DNA of 64,000 nucleotides from Nitrosomonadales bacterium (GCA_016214695.1 JACRNY010000001.1:310001-374000), one strand, 5' to 3'; numbered from the stretch's first letter, positions 17,954 to 26,982 are shown. The notes: generated by a model not told the origin, from the sequence alone. Numbers and translations are program-made.

Positions 17954-18322
17954 TTGTCATTACACCTGCAAACGAATACCGGCCAGTACCTGTTCACCGG
18001 ACACGGGGAGGGTTATGTCGCGATCAATGGCCGAAGCTTCCGGCAAGCCGTGGCGGTGATGGCCGGCGAGGTGCGCACCGACTGGCCCGCCACCGATTTC
18101 GCCAGTCTCGACCAGTCGCATTTCGACTATTTCCTGCCCCTCAAGCCGGACGTCCTCCTGCTCGGCACCGGTGCCAGACAACAGTTCGCCCGCCCCGAGC
18201 TGTTCCGCGAACTGGTCCGTGCGGGCATCAGCGTCGAATTCATGGACACCCCCGCCGCCTGCCGCACCTACAACATCCTGGTCGCGGAAGACCGGAAAGT
18301 GGTTGCGGCGGTACTTATATGA
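17954..18322 (+). CDS. Mth938-like domain protein (DUF498)
   Basis: This 122-aa cytosolic protein has an Mth938/Xcc1710-like fold, found in NDUFAF3-related proteins. It shows the pattern YVAINGRSFRQAVAVMAG, the conserved central LKPDVLLLGTGARQQFARPEL and the ending VEFMDTPAACRTYNILVAEDRKVVAAVLI. The start appears to be TTG 17954, with TGGAGA just upstream; no in-frame ATG or GTG lies nearby. The molecular function is unknown, although the human relative is a complex I assembly factor. It is divergent from alaA and followed by a repeat-rich gap, then moxR. Confidence 0.88.
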   Translation: MSLHLQTNTGQYLFTGHGEGYVAINGRSFRQAVAVMAGEVRTDWPATDFASLDQSHFDYFLPLKPDVLLLGTGARQQFARPELFRELVRAGISVEFMDTPAACRTYNILVAEDRKVVAAVLI

Positions 18323-18323
18323 C

Positions 18324-18405
18324 AGTGCTGAGTGCTGAGTGCTGAGTAACAGCAGCCCCCACTCAGCACTCGAAACTCAGTACTCAGCACTCGCGACTCA
18401 GCACT
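18324..18405. repeat. ACTCAGCACT repeat cluster before moxR
   Basis: Three head-to-tail AGTGCTG units at 18324-18347 face four ACTCAGCACT-type units at 18361-18405 (with variants ACTCAGTACT and GACTCAGCACT). The two halves are inverted, so a long hairpin with a short loop of about 14 bases can form. It fills the whole gap between the Mth938-like gene and moxR and leaves only the GGAAAG ribosome site of moxR outside. Confidence 0.8.
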
Positions 18406-18424
18406 ATAACGAACGGAAAGCAAA

Positions 18425-19342
18425 ATGAACCCGACCCTGAATAAAGTGATCGCCCAGACCGAACAGGTCATCCTCGGCAAACCCCGCCAGATCAGGCTGG
18501 CGCTCACCTGCCTGCTGGCGCGCGGCCATCTGCTCATCGAAGACCTGCCCGGCGTCGGCAAGACCACGCTGGCGCATGTGCTGGCGAAGACGCTGGGCCT
18601 GCAGTTCCAGCGCATCCAGTTCACCAGCGACATGCTGCCGTCCGACATCCTCGGCGTCTCCATCTATCAGCGCGACAGCGGCGAATTCAAGTTCCACGCC
18701 GGGCCGATCTTCGCGCAGATGATCCTCGCCGACGAGGTGAACCGCGCCACGCCCAAGACGCAGAGCGCGCTGCTGGAAGCAATGGAGGAACACCAGGTCA
18801 CCAGCGAGGGCGAGACGCGCCCGCTGCCGGTGCCGTTCTTTGTCATCGCCACGCAGAACCCGACCAACCAGATCGGCACCTTCCCGCTGCCGGAATCGCA
18901 ACTCGACCGCTTCCTGATGCGCATACAGCTGGGTTATCCCGATGCCCAGGCCGAGCGCGGCCTGCTCGCGGGCATCGAGCGGCGCGACCTGATCGCGAAC
19001 CTCAAGCCGCAGATGGAGACCGCCGAGCTGATGGCGCTACAGCAGCAAGTACGGCAGGTACTCGTCTCGCCGGCATTGCTCGACTATGTGCAGGCCATCC
19101 TGCGCCACACACGCGAATCGGCGCGCTATGTGCACGGTCTCAGCCCCCGCGCCGGGCTGTCTCTGCTCGCCGCCGCGCGCGCCTGGGCGCTGCTCGACGG
19201 CCGCAACGCCGCCATCCCGGAAGACATCCAGGCCGTGCTGCCCGGTGTCGCCAGCCACCGCCTGCAGAGCGTGCAGGATGTACACACCTCCGACGGCGAC
19301 AAGCTCGCGCGCGAGCTGATCGAGGCGGTCGCGATCCCGTAA
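18425..19342 (+). CDS. MoxR-family AAA+ ATPase
   Basis: MoxR ATPases act as chaperones that remodel or insert cofactors into partner proteins. The 305-aa protein has the Walker A GVGKTTL in EDLPGVGKTTLAHVLAK (about residue 44), Walker B MILADEVNRA (about 100), sensor 1 FFVIATQNPTNQIGTFPLPE, and the arginine-containing LPESQLDRFLMRI. The C-terminal lid contains SPRAGLSLLAAARAWALLDGR, typical of the MRP subfamily. GGAAAG precedes ATG 18425. The following two genes encode a DUF58 protein and a transglutaminase membrane protein, the common MoxR-DUF58-TgpA trio. Confidence 0.94.
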   Translation: MNPTLNKVIAQTEQVILGKPRQIRLALTCLLARGHLLIEDLPGVGKTTLAHVLAKTLGLQFQRIQFTSDMLPSDILGVSIYQRDSGEFKFHAGPIFAQMILADEVNRATPKTQSALLEAMEEHQVTSEGETRPLPVPFFVIATQNPTNQIGTFPLPESQLDRFLMRIQLGYPDAQAERGLLAGIERRDLIANLKPQMETAELMALQQQVRQVLVSPALLDYVQAILRHTRESARYVHGLSPRAGLSLLAAARAWALLDGRNAAIPEDIQAVLPGVASHRLQSVQDVHTSDGDKLARELIEAVAIP

Positions 19343-19369
19343 CCGCTGCGCGTAACTTTTTCCACAGCC

Positions 19370-20323
19370 GTGTTCGCCGCGTTCAAACAGAAGTTCCGCA
19401 ACTGGGCGTTCCGCCGCACCGTCGAGAGCGGTACGGTGGTGCTCAACCAGCGCCGCATCTACATCCTTCCCACGCGCCAGGGTTTTGCTTTTGCCTTCGT
19501 GCTGGTACTGATGCTGCTGGGCGACATCAACTACAACCTGAGCCTGGGCTATGTGCTCACCTTCCTGCTCGCCACCACCGGCGGCATCAGCATGCTGCAT
19601 GCTTTCCGCAACATGGCGCAGCTCGAGATCCATGCCGGACAGATCGAGCCGGTGTTCGCCGGGGAGACGGCACGCTTCGTGTTCCATTTCCACAATCCCG
19701 GCAATCTGGAACGGCACCAGATCCATCTGCAGGACGACGATGGACACCATATCGTGTTCGATCTGCCCGCGCAGACTTCCACGCCGGTACAGTTCGACAT
19801 CCCCGCCGCCGCACGCGGCTGGCTAGACAGCGGACGGCTGACGCTGCACACCGAGTTCCCGCTCGGCCTCTTCCATGCCTGGTCCTACATCCATTTCGAC
19901 GTACGCTGCCTGGTCTATCCCAAGCCGGCCGCACCGCAGCCGCTGCCAGCCGCCGCAGCGCAGGACGGCAGCGGAAAATCGCCGGCCGCGGGCGACGAGG
20001 ATTTCGCCGGCCTGCGCAACTACGTGGCCGGCGACGCGATGCCGCGCATCGCATGGAAGGCACTGGCGCGCGAACAGGGACTGCAGGTGAAGCAGTTCGC
20101 AGCTTTCCAGGGGCAGGAGTTGTGGCTGGACTGGTCGCAGTTGCCGGACATCGCAACGGAACGGAAACTGGAGCTGCTCACGCGCTGGGTGCTGGATGCC
20201 GATGTGCAAGGTCTCGTCTATGGCCTGCGCCTGCCGGATGGCGAGGTTGCACCGCTGCATAGTGCACCCCATCGCGCCGAGTGCCTGCGCAGACTGGCGT
20301 TGTTCGGAGCGAACGAGCCATGA
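19370..20323 (+). CDS. DUF58 domain protein
   Basis: This 317-aa protein starts at GTG 19370. Two hydrophobic segments (about residues 35-75, GFAFAFVLVLMLLGDINYN and YVLTFLLATTGGISML) precede a soluble part. Between about residues 190 and 225 is the DUF58 signature, seen here as GDEDFAGLRNYVAGDAMPRIAWKALAR. DUF58 proteins are usually encoded beside MoxR ATPases and are thought to be their membrane-associated substrates or adaptors. Its stop overlaps the start of the transglutaminase gene as ATGA, implying translational coupling. The biochemical activity is unknown. Confidence 0.88.
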   Translation: MFAAFKQKFRNWAFRRTVESGTVVLNQRRIYILPTRQGFAFAFVLVLMLLGDINYNLSLGYVLTFLLATTGGISMLHAFRNMAQLEIHAGQIEPVFAGETARFVFHFHNPGNLERHQIHLQDDDGHHIVFDLPAQTSTPVQFDIPAAARGWLDSGRLTLHTEFPLGLFHAWSYIHFDVRCLVYPKPAAPQPLPAAAAQDGSGKSPAAGDEDFAGLRNYVAGDAMPRIAWKALAREQGLQVKQFAAFQGQELWLDWSQLPDIATERKLELLTRWVLDADVQGLVYGLRLPDGEVAPLHSAPHRAECLRRLALFGANEP

Positions 20324-22254
20324 AGCTCTCCGCCCCGCTCACCTTCGGCCTCATCGCCTGCATCCTGCTGGTGAGCGCACCGCATGCCGAACACCTGCCC
20401 TTGTGGGTCAGCGCGGTGTGCGCGGCCTTGCTGGCATGGCGCGCCTATCTGACCTGGGGCGGCTATCCCTTGCCCGCACGCTGGCTGTTGCTGGGCATCA
20501 CCATCGCCTGCGTGCTGGCCATCGCCATCACCTTCCGCACGCTGTTCGGGCGCGAGGCCGGCGTCGCGCTGCTGATCCTGCTCGCCACGCTCAAACTGCT
20601 TGAACTGAAAGCAGTGCGCGATGCCACGGTGCTGGTCTACCTGTCCTGCTTCATCATCATCACCAATTTCTTCTACTCGCAGAGTATCCCCACCGCGCTG
20701 TTCATGCTGTTCACCCTGCTGGTCATCATGGCGACCTGGGTACACATGCAGACCGGCGCGCTTGCACTCAGGCCGCGCCTGCGCATCGCGGTCGTGCTGC
20801 TGCTGCAGGCCATCCCGCTGTCGCTCATCATCTTCGTGCTGTTCCCGCGCGTGCAGGGGCCGCTGTGGGGCATGCCGCAGGATGCCTACGCCACCAGCGG
20901 ACTGTCCGACAACATGGCGCCGGGCAGCATGAGCAAGCTGTCACTCTCGGATGCGGTGGCCTTCCGCGTCACCTTCGCCGACCAGGCGCCGGCGCGCGAG
21001 CAGATGTACTGGCGCGGACCGGTGCTGTGGGACTACGACGGCATGACCTGGACACGCGGCCGCAATGCCACCTTGCGCGGCCCGACCCTGACCGACACCT
21101 CCATGCCGGTCGAGTACACGGTCACGCTGGAGCCGCACAACAAGCGCTGGCTGTTCGCGCTGGATATGCCGGCGAAACTCTCCATCCCCGCCGAGCTGGC
21201 GCCGGATTTCCAGTTGCTCAGCAGGGCGCCGGTGAATGCGCGCACGCGCTACACCGCCAACTCCTTCCTTTCCTACCGCGCCAATCCGGAAGAACAACCG
21301 CAGCAATTGCAGCGTGCGCTCGCATTGCCGCCGGGCTACAACCCGCAGAGCCGACAGTTGGCCGCAGAGTGGCGCGCACAGAGCGACAGCCCCGAAGCCG
21401 TGGTGCGTACCGCGCTCGCCTATTTCAACCAGCAGGGTTTCGTATACACGCTGGAACCGCCGCTGCTCGGCCTCAACGGGGTGGACGAATTCATGTTCGG
21501 AACGAAACAGGGATTCTGTGAACACTATGCGGGCAGCTTCGTGGTGCTGATGCGCGCGGCCGGCATACCGGCGCGTGTGGTGACGGGCTACCAGGGCGGC
21601 GAATACAACGATCTCGGCGGCTATCACATCATCCGCCAGGCGGACGCGCACGCCTGGGCCGAGGTATGGCTGCGCGAGCGCGGCTGGGTGCGCGTCGACC
21701 CCACCGCCGCCATCTCGCCCGCGCGCATCCAGAGCGGGCTGTCCTCCGCCCTGCCGGACAATTCCGCGCTTCCGTTCATGGCGCGCAATCCGCCGCAATG
21801 GTTGCGCGGCCTGCGCCTGAACTGGGATACCCTGGCCAACCAGTGGAACCAGTGGGTGCTGGGTTACAACACCGAACGCCAGTTCGCCTTCCTCACACGC
21901 ATGGGCATGGAGGACATCACCTGGCAGAAGATGGCGCTCAACATGCTGGCGGGAGTCGCAGTGCTGGTCGGCGTCTTCACGCTGCTCATGCTGCGCCGCC
22001 TCGCCACGCGCAAGACCGACGCGGTGCAGGCCGCCTGGCTCAAGGTCTGCCGCAAGCTGGCGAAGGCCGGACTGCCGCGCGCGCCGCATGAAGGCCCGAT
22101 GGACTATGCCGCGCGCATCGCCGCCGCCCATCCCGATCTGGCGGCAGACATCTACGACATCGCCGCGCGTTACGCCTCGCTGCGCTACGGCGGCGAGACC
22201 GAACAGGAAGGTTTGGCTGCTTTCAAGGATGCGGTGCGGACGTTCAAGCTATAA
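20320..22254 (+). CDS. Transglutaminase-like membrane protein (TgpA family, DUF3488/DUF4129)
   Basis: The start is ATG 20320, overlapping the DUF58 stop, giving 644 aa. The N-terminal third (about residues 1-180) has five or six membrane segments (DUF3488). A periplasmic transglutaminase-like core follows with the catalytic Cys in FGTKQGFCEHYAGSFVVLMRAAGIPARVVTGY (shown here in two overlapping parts, near residues 387-415), the His in DAHAWAEVWL and the Asp in VRVDPTAAI. A further membrane segment is near residue 545, then a cytoplasmic DUF4129 tail. TgpA of Pseudomonas is a periplasmic transglutaminase important for viability. It completes the MoxR-DUF58-TgpA module. Confidence 0.93.
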   Translation: MKLSAPLTFGLIACILLVSAPHAEHLPLWVSAVCAALLAWRAYLTWGGYPLPARWLLLGITIACVLAIAITFRTLFGREAGVALLILLATLKLLELKAVRDATVLVYLSCFIIITNFFYSQSIPTALFMLFTLLVIMATWVHMQTGALALRPRLRIAVVLLLQAIPLSLIIFVLFPRVQGPLWGMPQDAYATSGLSDNMAPGSMSKLSLSDAVAFRVTFADQAPAREQMYWRGPVLWDYDGMTWTRGRNATLRGPTLTDTSMPVEYTVTLEPHNKRWLFALDMPAKLSIPAELAPDFQLLSRAPVNARTRYTANSFLSYRANPEEQPQQLQRALALPPGYNPQSRQLAAEWRAQSDSPEAVVRTALAYFNQQGFVYTLEPPLLGLNGVDEFMFGTKQGFCEHYAGSFVVLMRAAGIPARVVTGYQGGEYNDLGGYHIIRQADAHAWAEVWLRERGWVRVDPTAAISPARIQSGLSSALPDNSALPFMARNPPQWLRGLRLNWDTLANQWNQWVLGYNTERQFAFLTRMGMEDITWQKMALNMLAGVAVLVGVFTLLMLRRLATRKTDAVQAAWLKVCRKLAKAGLPRAPHEGPMDYAARIAAAHPDLAADIYDIAARYASLRYGGETEQEGLAAFKDAVRTFKL

Positions 22255-22275
22255 TCCTGAAAACCTTAATTCAAG

Positions 22276-22400
22276 CCACAGAGCACACAGAGAACACAGA
22301 GAGACTGGCGTAGTCACATCGTTTTGATGTTTCAAATTCAAAGTGCCCACCTTTCGATTCAATCACCCGCTTTCTCTGTGACCTCTGTGTTCTCTGTGGC
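22276..22400. repeat. Small element with CACAGAG inverted ends upstream of queD
   Basis: The left end CCACAGAGCACACAGAGAAC at 22276 is mirrored by the right end, which closes with GTTCTCTGTGG at 22400. The inverted arms are about 25-30 bp, imperfect, and enclose about 65 bp of AT-richer unique DNA. It looks like a miniature inverted-repeat element lacking any coding capacity. It occupies almost the entire gap between the transglutaminase gene and queD. Confidence 0.75.
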
Positions 22401-22446
22401 TAAACGTTTTTCCAGAATATTTCGCGCCACTTTATAGACCATAAAA

Positions 22447-22887
22447 ATGCAGATCACCCGAAGACTTGAATTCGATGCCGGTCACCGCATCCCCAACCAC
22501 AACAGCCAGTGCAAGCATCTGCACGGCCACCGCTATGCCATCGAGATCACTTTGTCGGGCGACATCATCACCGCCGCGGGTGTTTCGGAAGAAGGGATGG
22601 TGATGGATTTCTCGGACGTGAAACATATCGCCAAGGAGCGCGTGGTCGACGTGTGGGACCATGCTTTCCTGGTTTACCGCGGCGACAAGGCGGTGCTGGA
22701 TTTCCTGAACACGCTGCCGAACCACAAGACGGTGATGCTGGACGTCATCCCCACGGCGGAGAATCTGGCGAAGGTCGCGTTCGACCTGCTGCACGATGCC
22801 TACCGCGACACCTTCGGCAACCATCTGAAGCTGGAACGCATACGCTTGTTCGAGACGCCGAACAACTGGGCCGACTACACGCTCTAA
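22447..22887 (+). CDS. queD: 6-carboxy-5,6,7,8-tetrahydropterin synthase
   Basis: QueD converts dihydroneopterin triphosphate to 6-carboxytetrahydropterin in preQ0/queuosine biosynthesis. The 146-aa protein has the zinc histidines His13 (FDAGHRIP) and His26/His28 (KHLHGHRY), and the catalytic Cys22 four residues before them as in the E. coli enzyme. The Asp-His pair is in VDVWDHAFLVY and the substrate-binding glutamate in LERIRLFETPNNWADY. No queC or queE is in the window. It is convergent with ppk2, and a hairpin without a T-run (22903-22925) lies just past its stop. Confidence 0.95.
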   Translation: MQITRRLEFDAGHRIPNHNSQCKHLHGHRYAIEITLSGDIITAAGVSEEGMVMDFSDVKHIAKERVVDVWDHAFLVYRGDKAVLDFLNTLPNHKTVMLDVIPTAENLAKVAFDLLHDAYRDTFGNHLKLERIRLFETPNNWADYTL

Positions 22888-22894
22888 GCCGTTT

Positions 22895-23086
22895 TCAGTA
22901 CTCGCTGCCGCTATCTTCGGCAGCGTTCAGAAGTGCCAGCAAGGCCCCATCCTCCGGCAATATCGAACTGCTGGCTATGACGAGCGCGGCACACAGATTC
23001 CTGCCTGCCGCCCCCTCATCGTGCGCATGCTGGCGGATCTCGCGCGCCAGCGCAGGGCCGGCATCGTCGTCAGAGTATGGCCGCAT
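22895..23086 (-). CDS. Possible small ORF or frameshifted tail of ppk2 (63 aa)
   Basis: An ORF starting at ATG 23086 overlaps the last 17 bp of ppk2 in another frame and runs to 22895. Its peptide (MRPYSDDDAGPALAREIRQH, ending in an acidic ALLNAAEDSGSEY) has strong third-position GC preference and an amphipathic helix look, unlike most shadow frames. I recognise no family. It could be a small coupled gene or a tail lost from PPK2 by frameshift, or chance. There is no clear ribosome site. Confidence 0.3.
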   Translation of the reverse strand: MRPYSDDDAGPALAREIRQHAHDEGAAGRNLCAALVIASSSILPEDGALLALLNAAEDSGSEY

Positions 23087-24236
23087 CTTTTTCGCCGCGT
23101 TCGTACACGACATGCGCACGACCGACCAGCAGGGGATCGACCGGACCGATACGGGCCAGATCCTTGCTCGAATACAGCAGCTTGTGCAGTACATAGCGCA
23201 TCGCATTCAGACGCGCCCGCTTCTTGCAGTCCGATTTGATCACGGTCCAGGGCGTGTCGGCAGTGTCGGTGTGGAAGAACATCGCCTCCTTCGCCTTGGT
23301 GTAACTGTCCCACTTGTCCAGTGAGGCAAGATCGATCGGCGACAGCTTCCAGTGCTTGAGCGGATGCACCTTGCGCTCCTTGAAGCGGCGCCGTTGCTCT
23401 TCGCGACTGACAGAGAACCAGAACTTGATCAGATGTATCCCGCTGCGCACCAGATTGCGCTCGAACTCGGGTGCCTGGCGCATGAATTCGCTGTATTCGT
23501 CGGGCGTGCAGAAACCCATGACCTGCTCGACCCCGGCGCGGTTGTACCAGGAGCGGTCGAACAAAACGATCTCGCCGGCGGTCGGCAGCTCCTGCACATA
23601 GCGCTGGAAATACCATTGCCCGCGCTCCACATCGGAGGGTTTTTCCAGGGCGACGACACGCGCACCGCGCGGATTGAGATGTTCCATGAAGCGCTTGATC
23701 GTCCCGCCCTTGCCTGCCGCGTCGCGCCCCTCGAACAGGATCACCACCTTTTGCCCGGTCTCCTTCACCCAGGCCTGCAACTTCAGCAGTTCCACCTGGA
23801 GCTGGAACTTCTGCCTCTCGTAACTCTTGCGCGAAAGCAGATTGCGATAGGGATAGCCGCCGCTGCGCCAGTCATCGGCCAATTCCTCGTCCGGATGGTC
23901 CGCGCTCTTCCTGGTCAGCGCCGGATGCCGCATCAACTCGGCACGAAGCCTTGCCGCTTCGTCGGGAGATGCTTCCTCAAGAATCACCGTGAGCGCCTTG
24001 CTCAAGGCATCCGTATCGCCCGGATCGATTGCGGAGAGGATGCCATGCATCGCGGCAGCCTGTGCGCCGTGGGCGGCGCTGACCGCCTGCTCCACCGTAA
24101 AACGCTCTATCGCTTCACGGGTCAGCGTCGGCGGGACATCTCCCGCCGAGACCTCCCGTGCGGCCGTTCTGCGGCGTGACGCCGCGGCGGATGTACTTTG
24201 CGTTGCTGCAGCCGAAGTCCCGTTCGATTTTTCCAT
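23070..24236 (-). CDS. ppk2: Polyphosphate kinase 2
   Basis: PPK2 transfers phosphate between polyphosphate and nucleoside diphosphates. The C-terminal 260 residues are the catalytic domain: Walker A VILFEGRDAAGKGGTIKRF (about residue 166), the VALEKPSDVERGQWYFQRY segment, Walker B EIVLFDRSWYNRAGVE, and the lid FWFSVSREEQRRRFKERKVHPLKHWKLS. The motif set matches the single-domain class I enzymes. An N-terminal extension of about 130 residues, beginning with an Ala/Thr/Ser-rich stretch and mostly helical, is poorly conserved. It converges on queD. Polyphosphate use fits energy-limited growth, but the direction of the reaction cannot be read from sequence. Confidence 0.93.
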   Translation of the reverse strand: MEKSNGTSAAATQSTSAAASRRRTAAREVSAGDVPPTLTREAIERFTVEQAVSAAHGAQAAAMHGILSAIDPGDTDALSKALTVILEEASPDEAARLRAELMRHPALTRKSADHPDEELADDWRSGGYPYRNLLSRKSYERQKFQLQVELLKLQAWVKETGQKVVILFEGRDAAGKGGTIKRFMEHLNPRGARVVALEKPSDVERGQWYFQRYVQELPTAGEIVLFDRSWYNRAGVEQVMGFCTPDEYSEFMRQAPEFERNLVRSGIHLIKFWFSVSREEQRRRFKERKVHPLKHWKLSPIDLASLDKWDSYTKAKEAMFFHTDTADTPWTVIKSDCKKRARLNAMRYVLHKLLYSSKDLARIGPVDPLLVGRAHVVYERGEKDAAIL

Positions 24237-24437
24237 TCACATTCTCTCGCTTGATATTCCATTCACATGCATTGCGGGGCGCGCCATCCGCTGCCACCGC
24301 GAAAATTCCGAGGCTCATGCTAGCGGAACATCGTCCCCAATCACATTGGCCTTTGGCCCAATAGACGACGCCGTTCATTCCCGATAAAAGTACTGCGGAA
24401 ATTCGCCAAGGCTGCACGCTCAATTGCAAAGGATTGT

Positions 24438-25643
24438 ATGGACTCAGAGATCGAATTCAATCGAACCGACATACTGGCCCGACTGAACGACAGCGGGTCA
24501 CTATCGGAGAAGATCCTTGCCATCCATGATGCAGCCCGCATTTGCTGCGAATTCATTCACCGCATCTCGGTCACTATCTATGACCCCAAGTTCGATCTGC
24601 TCAAGACGCTGGTTCACAGCACCGACGACGGGAATCCCCTCGCGGGCTATCAGGCCAGACTGGCCGACACCCCCTCGCTGCACAGGATATTCCTGAGCGG
24701 CAAGCCGCGCGTCGTCCATGACCTTGCCGCATTCGCGGGCGGAGAACGAGCGCATACCCGGCGGATCGTCGAACACGGCTTCCGCTCCAGTTACACCATC
24801 CCCATGTATGCGAACGAGCAGCTCACAGGGTTCATCTTTTTCAACTCGCGCCTGCCCAATGTAATGAACGAGGCCGCCCTCACCCAGCTGGATATGATGG
24901 CCAGACTCATCTCCCTGCTGGTCGGCATGGAACTCAACCTGGTGAAGACGATGCATGGCGCGCTCAGGACGGCGGCGAGTTTTTCCAGCTACAGGGATCC
25001 GGAAACCGGGGCACACCTGGACCGCATGTCGCACTTCTCGAGGCTGATCGCCAGCGAGATTGCCAGGGACCGCGGCCTGAACGATGAATTTGCCGAAGCC
25101 ATCCTGTGGGCCGCGCCCATGCACGATATCGGCAAGATAGCCATCCCGGACCACATCCTCCTCAAGCCGGGGAAGCTTACCCCGGATGAATTCGAATCGA
25201 TGAAGACGCATACGACCAAGGGGCGGGAGATCATCGACACCATGCTGCGCAATTTCAATCTGGGCAATGCCAGTCTCGCCCCGGTGATGGCCAACATCGC
25301 CGAGTATCACCATGAGAACGTCGATGGCAGCGGATACCCCCGCGGCCTGAAAGCCGAGGCCATCCCGATCGAGGCGCGCATCATCGCAACGGCAGATGTG
25401 TTCGATGCCCTGACATCCAGGCGCTGCTACAAACCCGCGTGGGACAATGCCTCCGCATTTGCGGAGATCGATGCATTATCGAAATGGAAGCTGGACAGGA
25501 GATGCGTGGAGATCCTGCTCGACAATCGGACTGCGATCGCGGAGATCCAGGCTCGATTCCGGGACGAAGCCGAACTGGATTGCCGCGAGGAACAGAGCCG
25601 CCCCGGATCTGCAGGACAGCACAGCGCTACGCCGGAAGTTTGA
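24438..25643 (+). CDS. GAF-like/HD-GYP c-di-GMP phosphodiesterase
   Basis: The 401-aa soluble protein has a GAF-like sensor region at about residues 20-165. An HD-GYP domain follows at about 180-375. All signature residues are present: YRDPETGAHLDRMSHFSRLI, MHDIGKIAIPDHIL (HD at 229-230), [24 protein letters not shown] (GYP near 299) and ARIIATADVFDALTSRR. It should hydrolyse c-di-GMP. The start at ATG 24438 is supported by AAAGGA. It converges on the CBS-GGDEF gene at 25627, whose stop region overlaps its 3' end by 17 bp, so an opposing cyclase and hydrolase sit tail to tail. Confidence 0.93.
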   Translation: MDSEIEFNRTDILARLNDSGSLSEKILAIHDAARICCEFIHRISVTIYDPKFDLLKTLVHSTDDGNPLAGYQARLADTPSLHRIFLSGKPRVVHDLAAFAGGERAHTRRIVEHGFRSSYTIPMYANEQLTGFIFFNSRLPNVMNEAALTQLDMMARLISLLVGMELNLVKTMHGALRTAASFSSYRDPETGAHLDRMSHFSRLIASEIARDRGLNDEFAEAILWAAPMHDIGKIAIPDHILLKPGKLTPDEFESMKTHTTKGREIIDTMLRNFNLGNASLAPVMANIAEYHHENVDGSGYPRGLKAEAIPIEARIIATADVFDALTSRRCYKPAWDNASAFAEIDALSKWKLDRRCVEILLDNRTAIAEIQARFRDEAELDCREEQSRPGSAGQHSATPEV

Positions 25644-26982
25644 GAGCCTGCTCGACCTCCACCCGGTTGCGTCCTTTCCTCTTTGCGCGGTACAAGGCGC
25701 GGTCGGCACGCTCCAGCAGTGTGGAATCATCCTCCTCCGGCACATACTCGGACAGCCCCAGGCTGATCGTGAGCCGGATGCCGTTCAGCAGCTCCATATG
25801 TTCGACGGAGTCTCGCAGCCGGTTGCAGAACCCCACCGCTGCCGCAGTTGGCGTATTGCTCAGCAGGATGGCGAACTCCTCGCCTCCCCAGCGCACTGCG
25901 GTATCCACCTTGCGGATCGACCTGTTTATCTCCGCACTGAGCAGTTTCAGCACCGCATCGCCGACCATATGCCCGTGCGTGTCGTTGATCTGCTTGAAGA
26001 AGTCGATGTCCAGTATCACCAGCGAGAACGGCGCTGCGCCATACCGTCTGACGCGCTCGCGCTCCTCATCCATCCTGAGCTGCAGCAGTCTCCTGTTGCC
26101 CAGCCCCGTCAGCACGTCGGTGACGGAAAGGTGTTCCAGGCTGCGCGCCTTTTCTTCAAGCATGTCCACCAGCTCGTGCAGTTCCGAGGAGTGGTTCTTC
26201 AGGATGTTGATCCATGCGCCGTAGGCATAGCTGATGAGTTCGCTCTGCGATATGACCCCGACCAGCTGGCCGGCCTCGTCCACCACGATCGCCCGCTTGA
26301 TGCGGTGCTGCTTGAGCTGCAGCATGGCTTCGTTGATCGAGGCGAAACGCGGCGTGGTGATGACGGGGGTGGCCATGTATGCCGCCAGCGGCTTGCTCAC
26401 GTCCTCCCCGGAAGAGATGATCCCGAACACGTCCTTGGTGGTCACGATGCCGATGGGCCTGCCCTCGTCGACCACGATGATGGCGTCCTCCGCCTTGCGG
26501 AAATGATGCATGACATCTTCGAGTATCCAGTCCGAGGTGAACATGACCGGCTCGTTCCGGATGATCATGTCCCCGATCTTCTTCCTCTCCAGCAATATGG
26601 CGGGATCGATCGAAGACAGGATATCGGTGCGCGTCACGATCCCGACCAGGCGGTCATGGGAATCAACAACGCCCAGATGGGATGCTGCCGTGCTCTCCAG
26701 ATGCTCCAGCACCACCAGCAATTTCTCCTTGTCCGGGATGCAATTCAAGCGTCTGACCGGAAAGTCGGAGAGCAGGGTGTCGTATGCACCGCCTCCATGT
26801 ATGAAATCGAGCAGGTCTTCCACCGTGAAGATATGGCGTTCTCCGGCGATCTCGATGATGACGCTGCTGACCTTGTTCCTGTCCATCAGGATAGCGGCAT
26901 CGCGCACACTGGCGTCCGCATCGCAGCGCAGGATCGTCTTCTGGGCGATCGACCCGATGCTCGGAAAGGCGGCATGCTTCAT
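25627..26982 (-). CDS. Diguanylate cyclase with four CBS motifs
   Basis: The start is ATG 26982 (MKHAAFPSIGSIAQKTIL), overlapping the upstream regulator stop as ATGA; the protein is 451 aa. Two CBS pairs occupy about residues 8-255, with repeated patterns such as VVDSHDRLVGIVTRTDIL, VVDEGRPIGIVTTKDVFG and VVDEAGQLVGVISQSEL. A short coiled helix (LHELVDMLEEKARSLEHLS) leads to a GGDEF domain at about 280-445. The active motif is WGGEEF near residue 365, and an RxxD inhibitory site (RKVD) sits five residues before it, so product feedback is expected. CBS pairs usually bind adenine nucleotides or SAM, suggesting that cyclase output tracks energy state; that is inference. Confidence 0.93.
   Translation of the reverse strand: MKHAAFPSIGSIAQKTILRCDADASVRDAAILMDRNKVSSVIIEIAGERHIFTVEDLLDFIHGGGAYDTLLSDFPVRRLNCIPDKEKLLVVLEHLESTAASHLGVVDSHDRLVGIVTRTDILSSIDPAILLERKKIGDMIIRNEPVMFTSDWILEDVMHHFRKAEDAIIVVDEGRPIGIVTTKDVFGIISSGEDVSKPLAAYMATPVITTPRFASINEAMLQLKQHRIKRAIVVDEAGQLVGVISQSELISYAYGAWINILKNHSSELHELVDMLEEKARSLEHLSVTDVLTGLGNRRLLQLRMDEERERVRRYGAAPFSLVILDIDFFKQINDTHGHMVGDAVLKLLSAEINRSIRKVDTAVRWGGEEFAILLSNTPTAAAVGFCNRLRDSVEHMELLNGIRLTISLGLSEYVPEEDDSTLLERADRALYRAKRKGRNRVEVEQALKLPA

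Noticed and set aside
22903-22925. CGCTGCCG/CGGCAGCG hairpin after queD as terminator
   Set aside because: Good stem, but no T-run follows; listed only in the queD entry.
22975-23616. 213-codon minus-strand frame within ppk2
   Set aside because: Overlaps the catalytic domain of PPK2 in another frame; Arg/Gly-rich shadow.
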